The notes beneath the pieces were generated by a model. It ran no database searches and was not told where the DNA came from. It saw nothing but the letters and a program-made list of their open reading frames with translations. A program made the translations under genes and the position numbers. 64,000 nt of DNA from the NCBI RefSeq assembly GCF_902168435.1, contig NZ_LR656166.1, forward strand, positions 62,001 through 126,000, given 5' to 3'. The DNA comes from Bacillus marasmi (GTDB lineage Bacteria; Bacillota; Bacilli; Bacillales; Cytobacillaceae). Each line of letters begins with the position of its first letter. Position 1 is the first letter of the stretch. Shown here in pieces: positions 38,060 to 47,253 of the stretch.

Positions 38060-38358
38060 GATTATCCCACCTAACGATTAGTATTTTTAATGGTTTCGAT
38101 TAATTATATTTATTTTACTAATGTGAGTAATTACGGTAAAGTTTAAATCATGAAATTCTTAGAAAAATCATTAAAATACCGAAAATTTTATCGAAAGTTG
38201 TGTGTTTTTTACAATTTTTAATAAAACCTACTTGAAATATCGGAATAATATAGATAATATTAAATTATCAAATTATTTAACGATTCATCGATGACCGCGT
38301 AATGAAAACTTGAAAATGACACACGATAACGTTATATACCAATGTGAGGTGGATTTTT
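38060..38358 (+). promoter_or_regulatory. Divergent cysL-cysJ regulatory region
   Basis: About 300 AT-rich bases separate the divergent genes and must hold both promoters and the CysL operators. I could not single out a convincing -35/-10 pair or CysL box. The ribosome site GAGGTGG at 38346-38352 points to the TTG at 38359. Confidence 0.45.
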
Positions 38359-40206
38359 TTGCAATTGCAAGTATTGAACAGTCCGTTTAATCAGGAGCAG
38401 GCAGAGCTCCTAAATCGTATTCTGCCAACACTAACTGATTCTCAAAAGGTTTGGTTAAGTGGCTATTTAGCTGCATCCGTTAATACCACTGTTTCTGCAA
38501 CATCGGAAAATGTAATGGTGGGAGCAGCTCAAGTAAAATCAGAAACAGTAGCCGCACCAGTTTCAAAAGAAGTGACCGTTCTATTCGGTTCTCAAACTGG
38601 TAATGCACAGCGGGTGGCTGAAAAAGCTGGTAAGACTCTAGAAAGCCAAGGTTTTAAAGTCACTGTTTCATCTATGGCTGATATTAAACCAAACAATTTA
38701 AAGAAGGTTAAAAACCTATTAGTTGTAGTAAGTACGAACGGAGAAGGTGAACCACCAGATAACGCTCTTTCCTTTCACGAATTCCTTCATGGGAAGCGTG
38801 CTCCAAAATTAGATGACCTTCAGTTCTCGGTTTTAGCACTTGGTGATAGTTCGTATGAATTCTTCTGTCAAACTGGAAAAGAGTTCGATGTTCGACTTGC
38901 TGAGCTTGGCGGTACACGCCTATACCCACGGTTTGATTGCGATCTTGATTTTGAAGGACCAGCAGCCGAGTGGCTACAAGGTGTTATTGGCAGTCTAAGT
39001 GAAGTAAAGGGAGAAGTTGCTCCTCAAGCTCAAACAACGGCTACAGCTCCAGTTGGAGCAGCGTCTGGAACAACTGAAAGTGCGTATTCACGTACCAACC
39101 CTTTTTATGCGGAAGTCTTAGAAAACTTGAACTTGAATGGGCGCGGATCTGATAAGGAAACTCGTCATTTAGAGCTTTCATTGGAAGGTTCCGGTCTAAC
39201 ATATCAACCTGGAGATAGCCTAGGTGTTTACCCTGAAAATAATCCAGAGTTGGTTCAAGCCCTACTTGAAGAATTAAAATGGAACCCAGAAGAAACAGTG
39301 TCTATTAATAAGAATGGTGATGTTTCTACACTAAAAGAAGCATTTACGAAGCATGTGGAAATTACATTGTTAAATAAATCTCTTCTATTAAAAGCTTCTG
39401 AATTAACCGCTAATGAGGATTTAAAACGCTTATTAGCAAGTGATAAAGAGACCATTAATGCCTATACAAGCGGTCGTGATTTGCTTGATTTAGTTCGTGA
39501 TTTCGGACCTTGGAATATTTCGGCACAGGATTTCGTTTCAATTTTAAGAAAATTGCCTCCTCGTCTATATTCGATTTCTAGCAGTATTGCAGCAAATCCG
39601 GATGAAGTACATTTGACAATTGGAGCAGTTCGCTATGAAGCTCATGGTCGTGAGCGCAAAGGTGTATGTTCGACCTTAATCGCTGATCGTCTAGAGCCAG
39701 GAGATAAATTACCAATCTTTATTCAGCAAAATCCAAACTTTAAGCTTCCAGCAAATCCAACTGCACCTATCATTATGGTTGGTCCAGGAACAGGAGTTGC
39801 CCCATTCCGATCCTTCATGCAGGAGCGTGAAGAAACAGGAGCAGAAGGAAAATCATGGATGATTTTTGGAGATCGTCATTTCGTTACCGACTTCCTTTAC
39901 CAAACAGAATGGCAAAAATGGGTTAAGGACGGTGTGTTAACAAAAATGGACGTAGCATTTTCTCGAGATACAGCTGAGAAAGTATATGTTCAACATCGCT
40001 TGATAGAAAATAGCAGCGAAGTATTTGCTTGGCTCGAAGAGGGAGCTCATGTGTATGTATGTGGCGACAAAGATCATATGGCACGAGACGTACAAAACAC
40101 ACTGATCGACATTATTGAAGCTGAAGGCGGTTTGAGCCGTGAAAAAGCTGAAGAGTACCTAGCTGACATGAAAAAACAAAAACGATATCAACGTGACGTA
40201 TATTGA
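38359..40206 (+). CDS. cysJ: Sulfite reductase flavoprotein subunit (alpha)
   Basis: A 615-residue NADPH-flavin reductase that feeds electrons to CysI. The flavodoxin domain (about 70-215) has LFGSQTGNAQRVAEKAG; the FAD part has RLYSISSSIAANPDEVHL and GVCSTLIADRL; the NADPH part has MVGPGTGVAPFRSFMQERE and YVCGDKDHMARDV. The start is TTG 38359, giving LQLQVLNSPFNQEQAELLNR, which lines up with the B. subtilis start MQLQVMNSPFNQ; the longer frame to 38344 would swallow the ribosome site. A 40-residue Ala/Val-rich linker follows the N-terminal helix. CysL should activate it. Confidence 0.95.
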   Translation: MQLQVLNSPFNQEQAELLNRILPTLTDSQKVWLSGYLAASVNTTVSATSENVMVGAAQVKSETVAAPVSKEVTVLFGSQTGNAQRVAEKAGKTLESQGFKVTVSSMADIKPNNLKKVKNLLVVVSTNGEGEPPDNALSFHEFLHGKRAPKLDDLQFSVLALGDSSYEFFCQTGKEFDVRLAELGGTRLYPRFDCDLDFEGPAAEWLQGVIGSLSEVKGEVAPQAQTTATAPVGAASGTTESAYSRTNPFYAEVLENLNLNGRGSDKETRHLELSLEGSGLTYQPGDSLGVYPENNPELVQALLEELKWNPEETVSINKNGDVSTLKEAFTKHVEITLLNKSLLLKASELTANEDLKRLLASDKETINAYTSGRDLLDLVRDFGPWNISAQDFVSILRKLPPRLYSISSSIAANPDEVHLTIGAVRYEAHGRERKGVCSTLIADRLEPGDKLPIFIQQNPNFKLPANPTAPIIMVGPGTGVAPFRSFMQEREETGAEGKSWMIFGDRHFVTDFLYQTEWQKWVKDGVLTKMDVAFSRDTAEKVYVQHRLIENSSEVFAWLEEGAHVYVCGDKDHMARDVQNTLIDIIEAEGGLSREKAEEYLADMKKQKRYQRDVY

Positions 40207-40233
40207 TTTTTGTCTGGAAGGAGTAATAACGAG

Positions 40234-41952
40234 ATGGTTAATAAAGTATTAAAAGCGCCAGATGGCCCCCCTAGTGATGTTGAGGGTATAAAAGATAGAA
40301 GTAATTATTTGCGTGGAACCCTTAAGGAAGTGATGCTTGACCGTTTAAGCGCTGGGATTCCTGAGGATGATAACCGCTTAATGAAGCATCATGGTAGTTA
40401 TTTACAAGATGACCGTGATGTGCGCAACGAACGTGCGAAGCAAAAGCTCGAACCTGCTTATCAATTCATGCTTCGTGTCCGTTTACCAGGAGGCGTTGCA
40501 ACTCCTAATCAATGGTTGGTAATGGATGAGCTTGCTGAAAAATACGGGAATGGAACCTTGAAGCTAACAACACGTGAAACATTTCAAATGCACGGAATCT
40601 TAAAATGGAACATGAAAAGCACGATTCAAGAGATTAACGGTGCCCTAATGGATACGATTGCTGCTTGCGGTGACGTAAACCGTAATGTGATGTGTGCCTC
40701 AAATCCGTATCAATCTGAAATTCATGCTGAGGTGTACGAATGGTCTAAAAAGTTGTCAAATGATTTACTACCTCGTACAAGAGCTTATCATGAGATTTGG
40801 CTTGATGAAGAAAAAGTTGCAGGTACACCTGAGATTGAAGAAGTAGAGCCAATGTATGGACCGCTTTACTTACCACGTAAATTTAAAATTGGAATCGCGG
40901 TTCCACCTTCTAATGATATCGATGTCTTTTCACAAGATTTAGGATTCATTGCAATCGTTGAAGACGGAAAGCTAGTTGGTTTTAACGTAAGTATCGGCGG
41001 CGGTATGGGAATGACCCACGGTGATACCGCAACATACCCGCAGTTAGGAAAAGTAATCGGGTTTGTTAAGCCTAATCAACTTTATGACGTAGCGGAAAAA
41101 ACAATCACGATTCAACGTGACTATGGTAATCGTTCTGTTCGTAAAAATGCCCGCTTTAAATATACGGTCGATCGTTTAGGTCTTGAGAATGTGAAAGCAG
41201 AATTAGAACACCGCCTTGGCTGGAGTCTTGAAGAAGCAAGGTCGTTCCAATTTGATTCTAACGGTGATCGTTATGGTTGGGTGAAGGGTATTCAAGGAAA
41301 ATGGCATTTTACATTATTTATTCAAGGCGGTCGTGTCGCAGATTTTGAAGATTACAAGTTAAAAACTGGTTTACGTGAAATTGCGAAGGTACATACAGGT
41401 GACTTCCATTTGACCTCTAATCAAAATGTGATTATTGCTAATGTATCAAGCCAGAAAAAGAAGAAAATTAACGAGTTAATCGAAAAGTTTGGCTTAACAG
41501 ATGGTAAGCATTATTCTGCACTGCGCCGCAGCTCAATCGCTTGCGTATCATTACCGACTTGCGGATTGGCAATGGCTGAAGCAGAACGTTATTTACCAAC
41601 ATTAATTGATAAAATTGAAGAAATCGTTGATGAAAACGGTTTGAACGATAAAGAAATTACGATTCGTATGACAGGTTGCCCAAATGGCTGCGCCCGTCAC
41701 GCACTAGGTGAAATTGGCTTCATCGGTAAAGGACCAGGAAAATACAATATGTATCTTGGTGCAGCCCATGATGGAAGCCGCCTCAGCAAAATGTACCGTG
41801 AGAACATCGGTGAAGCTGAGATTCTAAGCGAATTACGCCAAATTTTACCTCGCTATGCGAAGGAACGCCAAGAAGGCGAGCATTTTGGTGATTTTGTCAT
41901 CCGTGCTGAAATCGTCAAAGCAACAACAGATGGTACGAATTTTCATGATTAA
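40234..41952 (+). CDS. cysI: Sulfite reductase haemoprotein subunit (beta)
   Basis: A 572-residue sirohaem/[4Fe-4S] enzyme that reduces sulfite to sulfide with six electrons from CysJ. The cluster ligands lie in [15 protein letters not shown] and [14 protein letters not shown]. The N-terminal [17 protein letters not shown] matches B. subtilis CysI and fixes the start at ATG 40234, nine bases after GGAAGGAG. It lies 27 bases behind cysJ in the same operon. The C-terminus [11 protein letters not shown] is the standard one. Confidence 0.96.
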   Translation: MVNKVLKAPDGPPSDVEGIKDRSNYLRGTLKEVMLDRLSAGIPEDDNRLMKHHGSYLQDDRDVRNERAKQKLEPAYQFMLRVRLPGGVATPNQWLVMDELAEKYGNGTLKLTTRETFQMHGILKWNMKSTIQEINGALMDTIAACGDVNRNVMCASNPYQSEIHAEVYEWSKKLSNDLLPRTRAYHEIWLDEEKVAGTPEIEEVEPMYGPLYLPRKFKIGIAVPPSNDIDVFSQDLGFIAIVEDGKLVGFNVSIGGGMGMTHGDTATYPQLGKVIGFVKPNQLYDVAEKTITIQRDYGNRSVRKNARFKYTVDRLGLENVKAELEHRLGWSLEEARSFQFDSNGDRYGWVKGIQGKWHFTLFIQGGRVADFEDYKLKTGLREIAKVHTGDFHLTSNQNVIIANVSSQKKKKINELIEKFGLTDGKHYSALRRSSIACVSLPTCGLAMAEAERYLPTLIDKIEEIVDENGLNDKEITIRMTGCPNGCARHALGEIGFIGKGPGKYNMYLGAAHDGSRLSKMYRENIGEAEILSELRQILPRYAKERQEGEHFGDFVIRAEIVKATTDGTNFHD

Positions 41953-41972
41953 TAATGTTTGAAGAAGAAGTG

Positions 41973-42005
41973 TCTCAGCCTTTAATATGGCTGGGGCATT
42001 TTTGT
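41973..42005 (+). terminator. Probable terminator of cysJI
   Basis: CTCAGCC and GGCTGGGG pair across a short AT loop (one G-T pair), followed by a T-rich stretch. Confidence 0.6.
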
Positions 42006-42012
42006 TTTAGCC

Positions 42013-42340
42013 GATGTCATATGAAACAAAACTTCAAGTGAAAATAGGAGAAATGTGTCATAGAGGACTTCAATGAAACAATGCCCAAGGAAAAATAGGA
42101 GAAGTGTGTCATAGGAGACTTCATTGAAACAAAATTCCAAGAAAAATAAGGAGAAATGTGTCATGGGAGACTTCAATGAAACAAATCAACGAGAAAAATA
42201 AGGAGAAGTGTGTCATAGAGGACTTCAATGAAACAAAACTCCAAGAAAAATAAGGAGAAGTGTGTCATGGGAGACTTCAATGAAACAAATCAACGAGAAA
42301 AATAAGGAGAAATGTGTCATGGAGGCCACTGATGCGACAA
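42013..42340. repeat. 52-bp minisatellite array A (six to seven units)
   Basis: TGTGTC recurs at 42054, 42105, 42157, 42209, 42261 and 42313, a period of 51 then 52 bases. Each unit reads roughly GGAGAARTGTGTCATRGRGGACTTC followed by AATGAAACAAA and an A-rich tail; a degenerate first unit starts at 42013. Units alternate between variants (TAGAGGAC and TGGGAGAC). The period is not a multiple of three and frames in it are broken, so it is not coding. It fills the gap between cysI and the SDR gene. Confidence 0.9.
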
Positions 42341-42465
42341 ATTTTCGGAAAAAGAAAATGTAGTTTAGCATGAAGAGTTCGATGATACATAAAAAGGGTT
42401 TTATTGTAGAACAATACCATATGCCATGTGAATATTGGTTGATTTTTACAATAGGGGTTGTAGCG

Positions 42466-43251
42466 ATGGAATTAAATCTTAAAGGGAAAAATGCGTTGGT
42501 GATTGCGTCGAGTCAAGGATTGGGAAAAGCAGTTGCTGAAGCGCTAGTGGTTGAAGGGGCAAATGTTGTCATCACCAGCCGCGATGAGGTCAAACTCCAA
42601 CAGGTTCAGGAGGAATTAACAAGGGTAAATAAAGGACATGTCGTGTTTTTTAAGGCGGATATTACAAAGCAGGAGGATATCCAAAGCTTAGTAAGATTTA
42701 CGGTGGAAACGTTTGGGAGCATTGATATCCTCGTGAATAATGCCGGCGGACCACCAGGTGGAAAATTTGAGGAAATTACTGACGACCAATGGCAAGGTGC
42801 ATTTGAATTAAATTTATTAAGCTATATTCGATTGATTCGTGAAGTATTGCCTGAAATGAAGCAGCAAGGAGGCAGAATTATTAATATCGCATCGACCTCA
42901 ATTAAACAGCCGATACCAGGCTTGATTCTCTCAAACACATTCAGATTGGGGATTGTCGGTCTCACGAAAACATTAGCTGTTGAATTAGCACCGTACAACA
43001 TTCTTATTAATACGGTTGCACCTGGGCGAATTTCAACTGCAAGAACCCAGCATTTAGATCGATTGAACGCTGAACGGCAAGGCATCACACTTGAAGAGGC
43101 CACTGCACAATCGAAGAGGACGATCCCGCTTGGTAGGTATGGTACACCAGAGGAATTTGCAAAAGTGGTTACTTTCCTCGTTTCCGACGCGAGCACGTAT
43201 ATGACGGGCAGCTCGTTCATGGTTGATGGTGGGATGGTAACAGCGATTTAA
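42466..43251 (+). CDS. SDR-family protein with atypical active site (BKR-like)
   Basis: A 261-residue short-chain dehydrogenase-like protein. The cofactor loop is VIASSQGLGKAVAEAL (the first Gly of TGxxxGxG replaced), and NNAGGPPGG is conserved. At the catalytic place, where YxxxK is expected, it reads LSNTFRLG, so both Tyr and Lys seem absent; Ser of the triad region (IASTSIKQP) remains. A known SDR subgroup resembling ketoacyl-ACP reductase has the same deviations. Start is ATG 42466; the upstream frame lacks a ribosome site. The C-terminus (YMTGSSFMVDGGMVTAI) is normal. The reaction is unknown. Confidence 0.83.
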   Translation: MELNLKGKNALVIASSQGLGKAVAEALVVEGANVVITSRDEVKLQQVQEELTRVNKGHVVFFKADITKQEDIQSLVRFTVETFGSIDILVNNAGGPPGGKFEEITDDQWQGAFELNLLSYIRLIREVLPEMKQQGGRIINIASTSIKQPIPGLILSNTFRLGIVGLTKTLAVELAPYNILINTVAPGRISTARTQHLDRLNAERQGITLEEATAQSKRTIPLGRYGTPEEFAKVVTFLVSDASTYMTGSSFMVDGGMVTAI

Positions 43252-43310
43252 GTTAGGGATTCGAGAGGACACAGAATACCTTAATTGTTTGAAAAATCCT
43301 TTATTTTGAT

Positions 43311-43650
43311 GATTTGCGGACACCAGGGACCTTAATTAGTCGTAATCATGAAAATTTGACGGGACTTTGGGCAAATAGAGGATTCAATGTCCGCATCCCC
43401 CTCGAAAATACAGTAATTCGCACAAATAAGGGATTGGATGTCCGCTAAATATTGTTCATCGAATTAAGCGGACACCAAGTACCCTAATCGCAACAAAAAT
43501 CCTGTATCTTGGAGATTTGCGGACACCAGAGACCTTATTTAGTCAAAATCATGAAAGTTTGACAGGAGTTTGGCAAATAGAGGATTCAATGTCCGCATCC
43601 CCCTCGAAAATACTGGTATTTGCACAAATAAGGGATTGAATGTCCGCTAA
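43311..43650. repeat. Two 138-bp direct repeats with inverted ends ('GCGGACA' family, locus 2)
   Basis: The segments 43311-43448 and 43513-43650 match over their full length. Each starts with GATTTGCGGACACCAG and ends with TGTCCGCTAA, so each is palindrome-ended. A further AGCGGACA lies between them. Similar words occur at 10.6 and 47.9 kb. There is no reading frame. Together they fill the 412-base gap before the histidine phosphatase. Confidence 0.8.
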
Positions 43651-43663
43651 TGAAAACAATAGA

Positions 43664-44299
43664 TTAATAGAGTAATTTGCTGCCAGTTTCGCGGAATGAA
43701 GTGTCTGCTAACATATCAAGATTGGACTGCCCAGCATAGTGGCTAACGACTGAAACACTGCAGTTCTCAAGTTTTGGATATTGACTTAGCTTGTAGGCTT
43801 GCATTAAGTAATTACCAATCGTGACGCCATGAGAAAATATGAGAATATTTCCACCATCATCATGGTGGCGTGTGATTACATCATCAATGGCGGCTTTTGT
43901 TCGAGCAAAGACCTCCATAAAAGTTTCACCTTGTGGAGCTGCGAGATGTAAATCTTCCAAGCTAAATATGCGTTTTAGGAGTTCGCCGTCGTCGCCCTTA
44001 ATCTCTGGAATGACTTGACTTTCAAAAACACCAAAGCACATTTCTTTTAGGCGGGGGTCGGTTGTGAGTGGAATGTCTCTTGTATCTATTACATGTTTCG
44101 CCGTGCTGATTACCCGAGGGCTGTCACTTGCGTAGGCTGCTTTAAAATGAATATGCTCAAGCCCGCGTCCAACTGCTTTTGCCTGCATGATTCCATTTTC
44201 AGTTAATGGAGAGTCGGCGTGACCTTGTAATCGTTTTTCTACATTAAATTTCGTTTGACCATGACGAACAAAATAAAGTTTAACCGGCTTCTTTGGCAA
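43664..44299 (-). CDS. Histidine phosphatase family protein
   Basis: A 211-residue phosphoglycerate-mutase-fold phosphatase. The catalytic motif is LYFVRHGQTKFNVEKRLQGH (His at residue 12), with the second His in NILIFSHGVTIG and conserved Arg in YASDSPRVISTA. Bacillus relatives (PhoE/YhfR type) act on small phosphate esters with broad specificity. Start is a TTG at 44299, seven bases after AGAGGTG; an out-of-frame ATG lies at 44303. Alone on its strand. Confidence 0.85.
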   Translation of the reverse strand: MPKKPVKLYFVRHGQTKFNVEKRLQGHADSPLTENGIMQAKAVGRGLEHIHFKAAYASDSPRVISTAKHVIDTRDIPLTTDPRLKEMCFGVFESQVIPEIKGDDGELLKRIFSLEDLHLAAPQGETFMEVFARTKAAIDDVITRHHDDGGNILIFSHGVTIGNYLMQAYKLSQYPKLENCSVSVVSHYAGQSNLDMLADTSFRETGSKLLY

Positions 44300-44486
44300 A
44301 CATGAACACCTCTTTATTTTTAAAAAATATAAAGTCTATTATAATATGAAAAATTATTCTGTTCCACCATTTGAGATTTTTACGGAAAATATGCACAATA
44401 AATGAACAGAAAGTACAAACATTAGGCTATTTATCCAATCACGGACATTGTCCTATGAATATCTTTAAATAAGGAGGCGATGCCAT

Positions 44487-45920
44487 ATGAGTGTGAGAAA
44501 AGTGAAGCTTTCACAACTCCAACAAGAGGGTAAGGAGTATTTGCGAAAACAAAGGCTTCTTAGAGAAAGCCAACAGAAAAAAGAGAATCAGATAAATGAA
44601 GATGAGCAGCAAGTATCATCAATTCAGGAACCGTTAGCGGAGGAGCAACCACAAACAACGATACAGGAGCAAACAATACAAAACGTTCAGAGCAGTCCAC
44701 TACCACCCAATCAACAGCAACTTGTGCAAAACGTTCAGAGCAGTCCACCACCACCAAAACAACAGCAGCTTGTGCAAAACGTTCAAAGCAGTCCACCACC
44801 ACCAAAACAACAGCAGATTGTCCGAAACATCCAAAGCAAACAAGCGGAAATAATCCAGGAGCATGTTGTCCAAAGTAAGCCGACAGCTCCCGAGCAGGAG
44901 TCGGTAGCACAAAGTCAACCTAACCAAACAAAGCAACAAATCCCACCTGTTCAACAAACAACGCCAGCATCGCGAACTCAATCAAGGGTTACCGGAAATA
45001 AAATTCAAAGAAAAGTAACAAATCAAAAAGAAATATTTCATAATCAGCAGCCTCAGGAGCCTAATCCGATTTCCATCAAGAAAAGTGAACCTGCTCCACC
45101 GAAACAACAACTCATCACAAATCCACAGCTCATCACAAAACAGCAGCTTATCACAAATCAATCAGCACCAGTCACACCGAATGAACCAGTTGTGCATGAA
45201 CAACCAATACCTGCAAGTGAAGAAGAGTTGTCTAACTCTACAAATCAGCCGGTGCTAGCAAGTAAAACGACGATTTATGAGAATTATATATTGCCGGTTG
45301 AGGAAGAAATATCTGAAGAACAATTGCAGGTTGAAGAGGAAAATAGCCTGCTTAAAAAAGATTTACATGAATTGAATGAGGCGGGTAGTGTTATTTATAA
45401 AATACCCGTATTTTTCAGTCATCAAGATCTAAAAACGATCGGTCCGCCTGATGCTTCACCGCTTTCAGAAAACCAGCAATTTGTTATCCGGATGTTTAAG
45501 GAAATAAAAAATGTCATTCTTTTCCCAAGAACATTGCCAAATACAGAACAATTTCCTGATGCGAGAATCGATCATATTCGGACAATTGTTCAGGAGAGCT
45601 ATGGTACTGTCGCTGTGCTTGTTGAACCAACAGAAACAACATTTGGAGAACCATATAATCCATATTCTCAATTTGAACCGGCAATGGCGTACAACAACAA
45701 TCACCCTTTACTATTAGTTATTCAGGATAGCATGTCACAAAAAGCTGGTGGAGTGTGGGGGAGCACGCGTACAGTTGTACCATTCAGTCCGCTTGTTTGG
45801 CATTCTAAGTCAATGAGTGTGGATGAGTTCTTTGAGAGTTTAAAATGGAAGGAAGCGCTATTTAACTGGGCAAGTCAAGTCCGCAATCACTATTTTACCC
45901 AAACAGGTCAAAAAAGATAA
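44487..45920 (+). CDS. Pro/Gln-rich protein with a possible TIR/deoxyribosyltransferase-like C-terminal domain
   Basis: A 477-residue protein of unknown family. Residues 1-35 are basic and helical; about 40-290 are a disordered Pro/Gln/Glu linker with three exact 16-residue repeats. The C-terminal 170 residues are ordered: strand IPVFFSH (306-312), a helix with NQQFVIRMFKEIKN, ILFPRTLP, DARIDHIRTIV (358-368), GTVAVLVEP, then SQFEPAMAYNNNHPLLLVI with Glu397. The order strand, helix, 'DxI..I', 'VAVL', 'FExAxAYxxxxPLL' mirrors nucleoside deoxyribosyltransferase and TIR-like folds, where that Glu is catalytic. This is pattern inference. AAGGAGGCG precedes the ATG; a SIMPL gene follows. Confidence 0.7.
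   Translation: MSVRKVKLSQLQQEGKEYLRKQRLLRESQQKKENQINEDEQQVSSIQEPLAEEQPQTTIQEQTIQNVQSSPLPPNQQQLVQNVQSSPPPPKQQQLVQNVQSSPPPPKQQQIVRNIQSKQAEIIQEHVVQSKPTAPEQESVAQSQPNQTKQQIPPVQQTTPASRTQSRVTGNKIQRKVTNQKEIFHNQQPQEPNPISIKKSEPAPPKQQLITNPQLITKQQLITNQSAPVTPNEPVVHEQPIPASEEELSNSTNQPVLASKTTIYENYILPVEEEISEEQLQVEEENSLLKKDLHELNEAGSVIYKIPVFFSHQDLKTIGPPDASPLSENQQFVIRMFKEIKNVILFPRTLPNTEQFPDARIDHIRTIVQESYGTVAVLVEPTETTFGEPYNPYSQFEPAMAYNNNHPLLLVIQDSMSQKAGGVWGSTRTVVPFSPLVWHSKSMSVDEFFESLKWKEALFNWASQVRNHYFTQTGQKR
44680..44823 (+). repeat. Three 48-bp in-frame repeats in the Pro/Gln linker
   Basis: Units start at 44680, 44728 and 44776 and encode QNVQSSPxPPxQQQLV; a degenerate fourth follows. Near-identity at DNA level suggests recent expansion and possible length variation between strains. 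Confidence 0.85.
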
Positions 45921-45947
45921 ATGGGAAATCTTATTAATAAAAAAAAT

Positions 45948-45985
45948 ACAAGCTAACCGGTCATAATACTGGTTAGCTTATTGTT
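45948..45985 (+). terminator. Terminator after the Pro/Gln-rich gene
   Basis: AAGCTAACC at 45950-45958 pairs with GGTTAGCTT at 45971-45979, with an A-run before and a weak T-run after. Confidence 0.7.
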
Positions 45986-46053
45986 GCTCTGGTTGGAACG
46001 ATGGACACCCGAGGTTCATAAACTAGTGTCATAAGCAAAAAAGGGTGATTACG

Positions 46054-46776
46054 ATGCATCAAAACAATCATTATTTTGATACGGGAATAAGAGATCATGG
46101 ATACAAGCAGCAAGAAACAAACTCAAAAAAAAGTGGCCACTATCAAATGACGGTTCGTGGGAATGGTGAAGTTGCAGTCAGGCCAGATCAAGCAAAATTA
46201 ACCGTTGGAGTCGTGACGGAAAATCAAAATCTCGAAGATGCCCAGAGAGAAAATGCATTGTTGTCAAATCGGGTTATTCAGGCAATTAAACAGCACGGGA
46301 TTGAGGACCGTTTTATTAAAACTAGTCATTATTCGATTCAGCCACTATATGATTATGTCGGTGGAAAATCAGTATTTCGAACTTATCAAGTCGATCATCA
46401 AATCGAGGTGACGGTGAGAGATATACGTAAAGTTGGGTTAATTTATGAAGTTGCGATTAAGAACGGTGCAAACCGAGGCGGAAACGTTCAATTTATTGTT
46501 TCTAATCCGGACATCTATTATCGACAAGCGTTAAGAAAGGCCGTCCTAAATGCATCGGAAAAGGCAGAAGAAATTGCAAGAACGATTGGAGCAGTAATAA
46601 ACAAGCTACCAATTCGCGTTGTTGAAGAACTGGAGCAGCCAAATCGACCCATTCCATTTTCTACATATAAATTAGCTGCAGCAACAGTCCAGGAAGCACC
46701 ACCGATTCAACAAGGCGAATTCACAATTGATGCACAGGTGACGAGTACGTATCAATATCTACATCGCTATGCTTGA
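46054..46776 (+). CDS. SIMPL domain (DUF541) protein
   Basis: A 240-residue protein with the SIMPL domain from about residue 30: MTVRGNGEVAVRPDQAKLTVGVVTE, TSHYSIQPLYDYVGGKSVFRTYQV and AVLNASEKAEEIARTIGAVI. Family members (BP26-like) form oligomeric channels or rings and are often exported, yet no signal peptide is visible here, only a polar His/Asn-rich head. ATG 46054 is preferred, after AAGGGTGAT; GTG 46045 overlaps that site. Function is unknown. Confidence 0.85.
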   Translation: MHQNNHYFDTGIRDHGYKQQETNSKKSGHYQMTVRGNGEVAVRPDQAKLTVGVVTENQNLEDAQRENALLSNRVIQAIKQHGIEDRFIKTSHYSIQPLYDYVGGKSVFRTYQVDHQIEVTVRDIRKVGLIYEVAIKNGANRGGNVQFIVSNPDIYYRQALRKAVLNASEKAEEIARTIGAVINKLPIRVVEELEQPNRPIPFSTYKLAAATVQEAPPIQQGEFTIDAQVTSTYQYLHRYA

Positions 46777-46805
46777 TTGTTGTTAAGCATTAGCGATGTT
46801 TTTTA
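46761..46805 (+). terminator. Terminator of the SIMPL gene
   Basis: ACATCGCTATGCTT pairs with AAGCATTAGCGATGT and is followed by T's; the left arm is within the final codons. Confidence 0.8.
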
Positions 46806-46956
46806 CATAATGCATGCTTTTTGAAGATTTCAAAATGTTTCAAATTAATCCAACTAATTAAGGCGGATAAACCGGATTTGTTTGAAAATTTTTCACATAA
46901 AGGATTCCCAAGCCCAATTTTTTTGTATATAATAAACATATTAAAATAATAGTATC

Positions 46957-47086
46957 TATCTTCGGGGCAGGGTGTAATTCCCGACCGACGGTGTTGAGAA
47001 GAAATTCTCTAAGCCCGTGAGCCTTTTTAAGGCAGGATTTGGTGAGATTCCAAAGCCGACAGTAAAGTCTGGATGGGAGAAGATGG
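46957..47086 (+). promoter_or_regulatory. FMN riboswitch (RFN element)
   Basis: All RFN landmarks occur in order: ATCTTCGGGGCAGGGTG, TTCCCGACCGACGGT, AGCCCGTGAGC, GATTTGGTGAGATTCC, GCCGACAGT and the closing GGATGGGAGAAGAT. The outer arms ATCTTC and GAAGAT pair. A terminator follows at 47149-47178 and then ribU, so FMN should shut off riboflavin uptake. Confidence 0.96.
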
Positions 47087-47148
47087 AGGTTTAGTGGCGT
47101 TTATACAGTTTTAGACGTTTATTAAGCATACCTTCAAAATGAATTCTC

Positions 47149-47178
47149 CCTCAAGTTGATGCAACTTGAGGTTTTTTA
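47149..47178 (+). terminator. Riboswitch-controlled terminator before ribU
   Basis: CCTCAAGTTG and CAACTTGAGG pair with a three-base loop followed by T6; expression platform of the FMN riboswitch. Confidence 0.85.
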
Positions 47179-47253
47179 ATGGAATGAAAGTTTGGTAGCT
47201 TAATAACTAAATTCTCCCTTCTAGGAATGATAGATCCTTGTTGGAGGAGAAAA

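Noticed and set aside
41982-42176. Minus-strand 64-residue frame in array A
   Set aside because: It lies over 51/52-bp repeats that shift frame from unit to unit, has no ribosome site and overlaps the cysI terminator.
42013-42340. CRISPR array
   Set aside because: Units are contiguous near-identical 52-mers with no unique spacers and no cas genes nearby; it is a minisatellite. The same holds for 56607-57025.
44560-44981. Minus-strand frames over the Pro/Gln-rich gene
   Set aside because: Low-complexity antisense of CAG/CCA-rich codons; no ribosome site.
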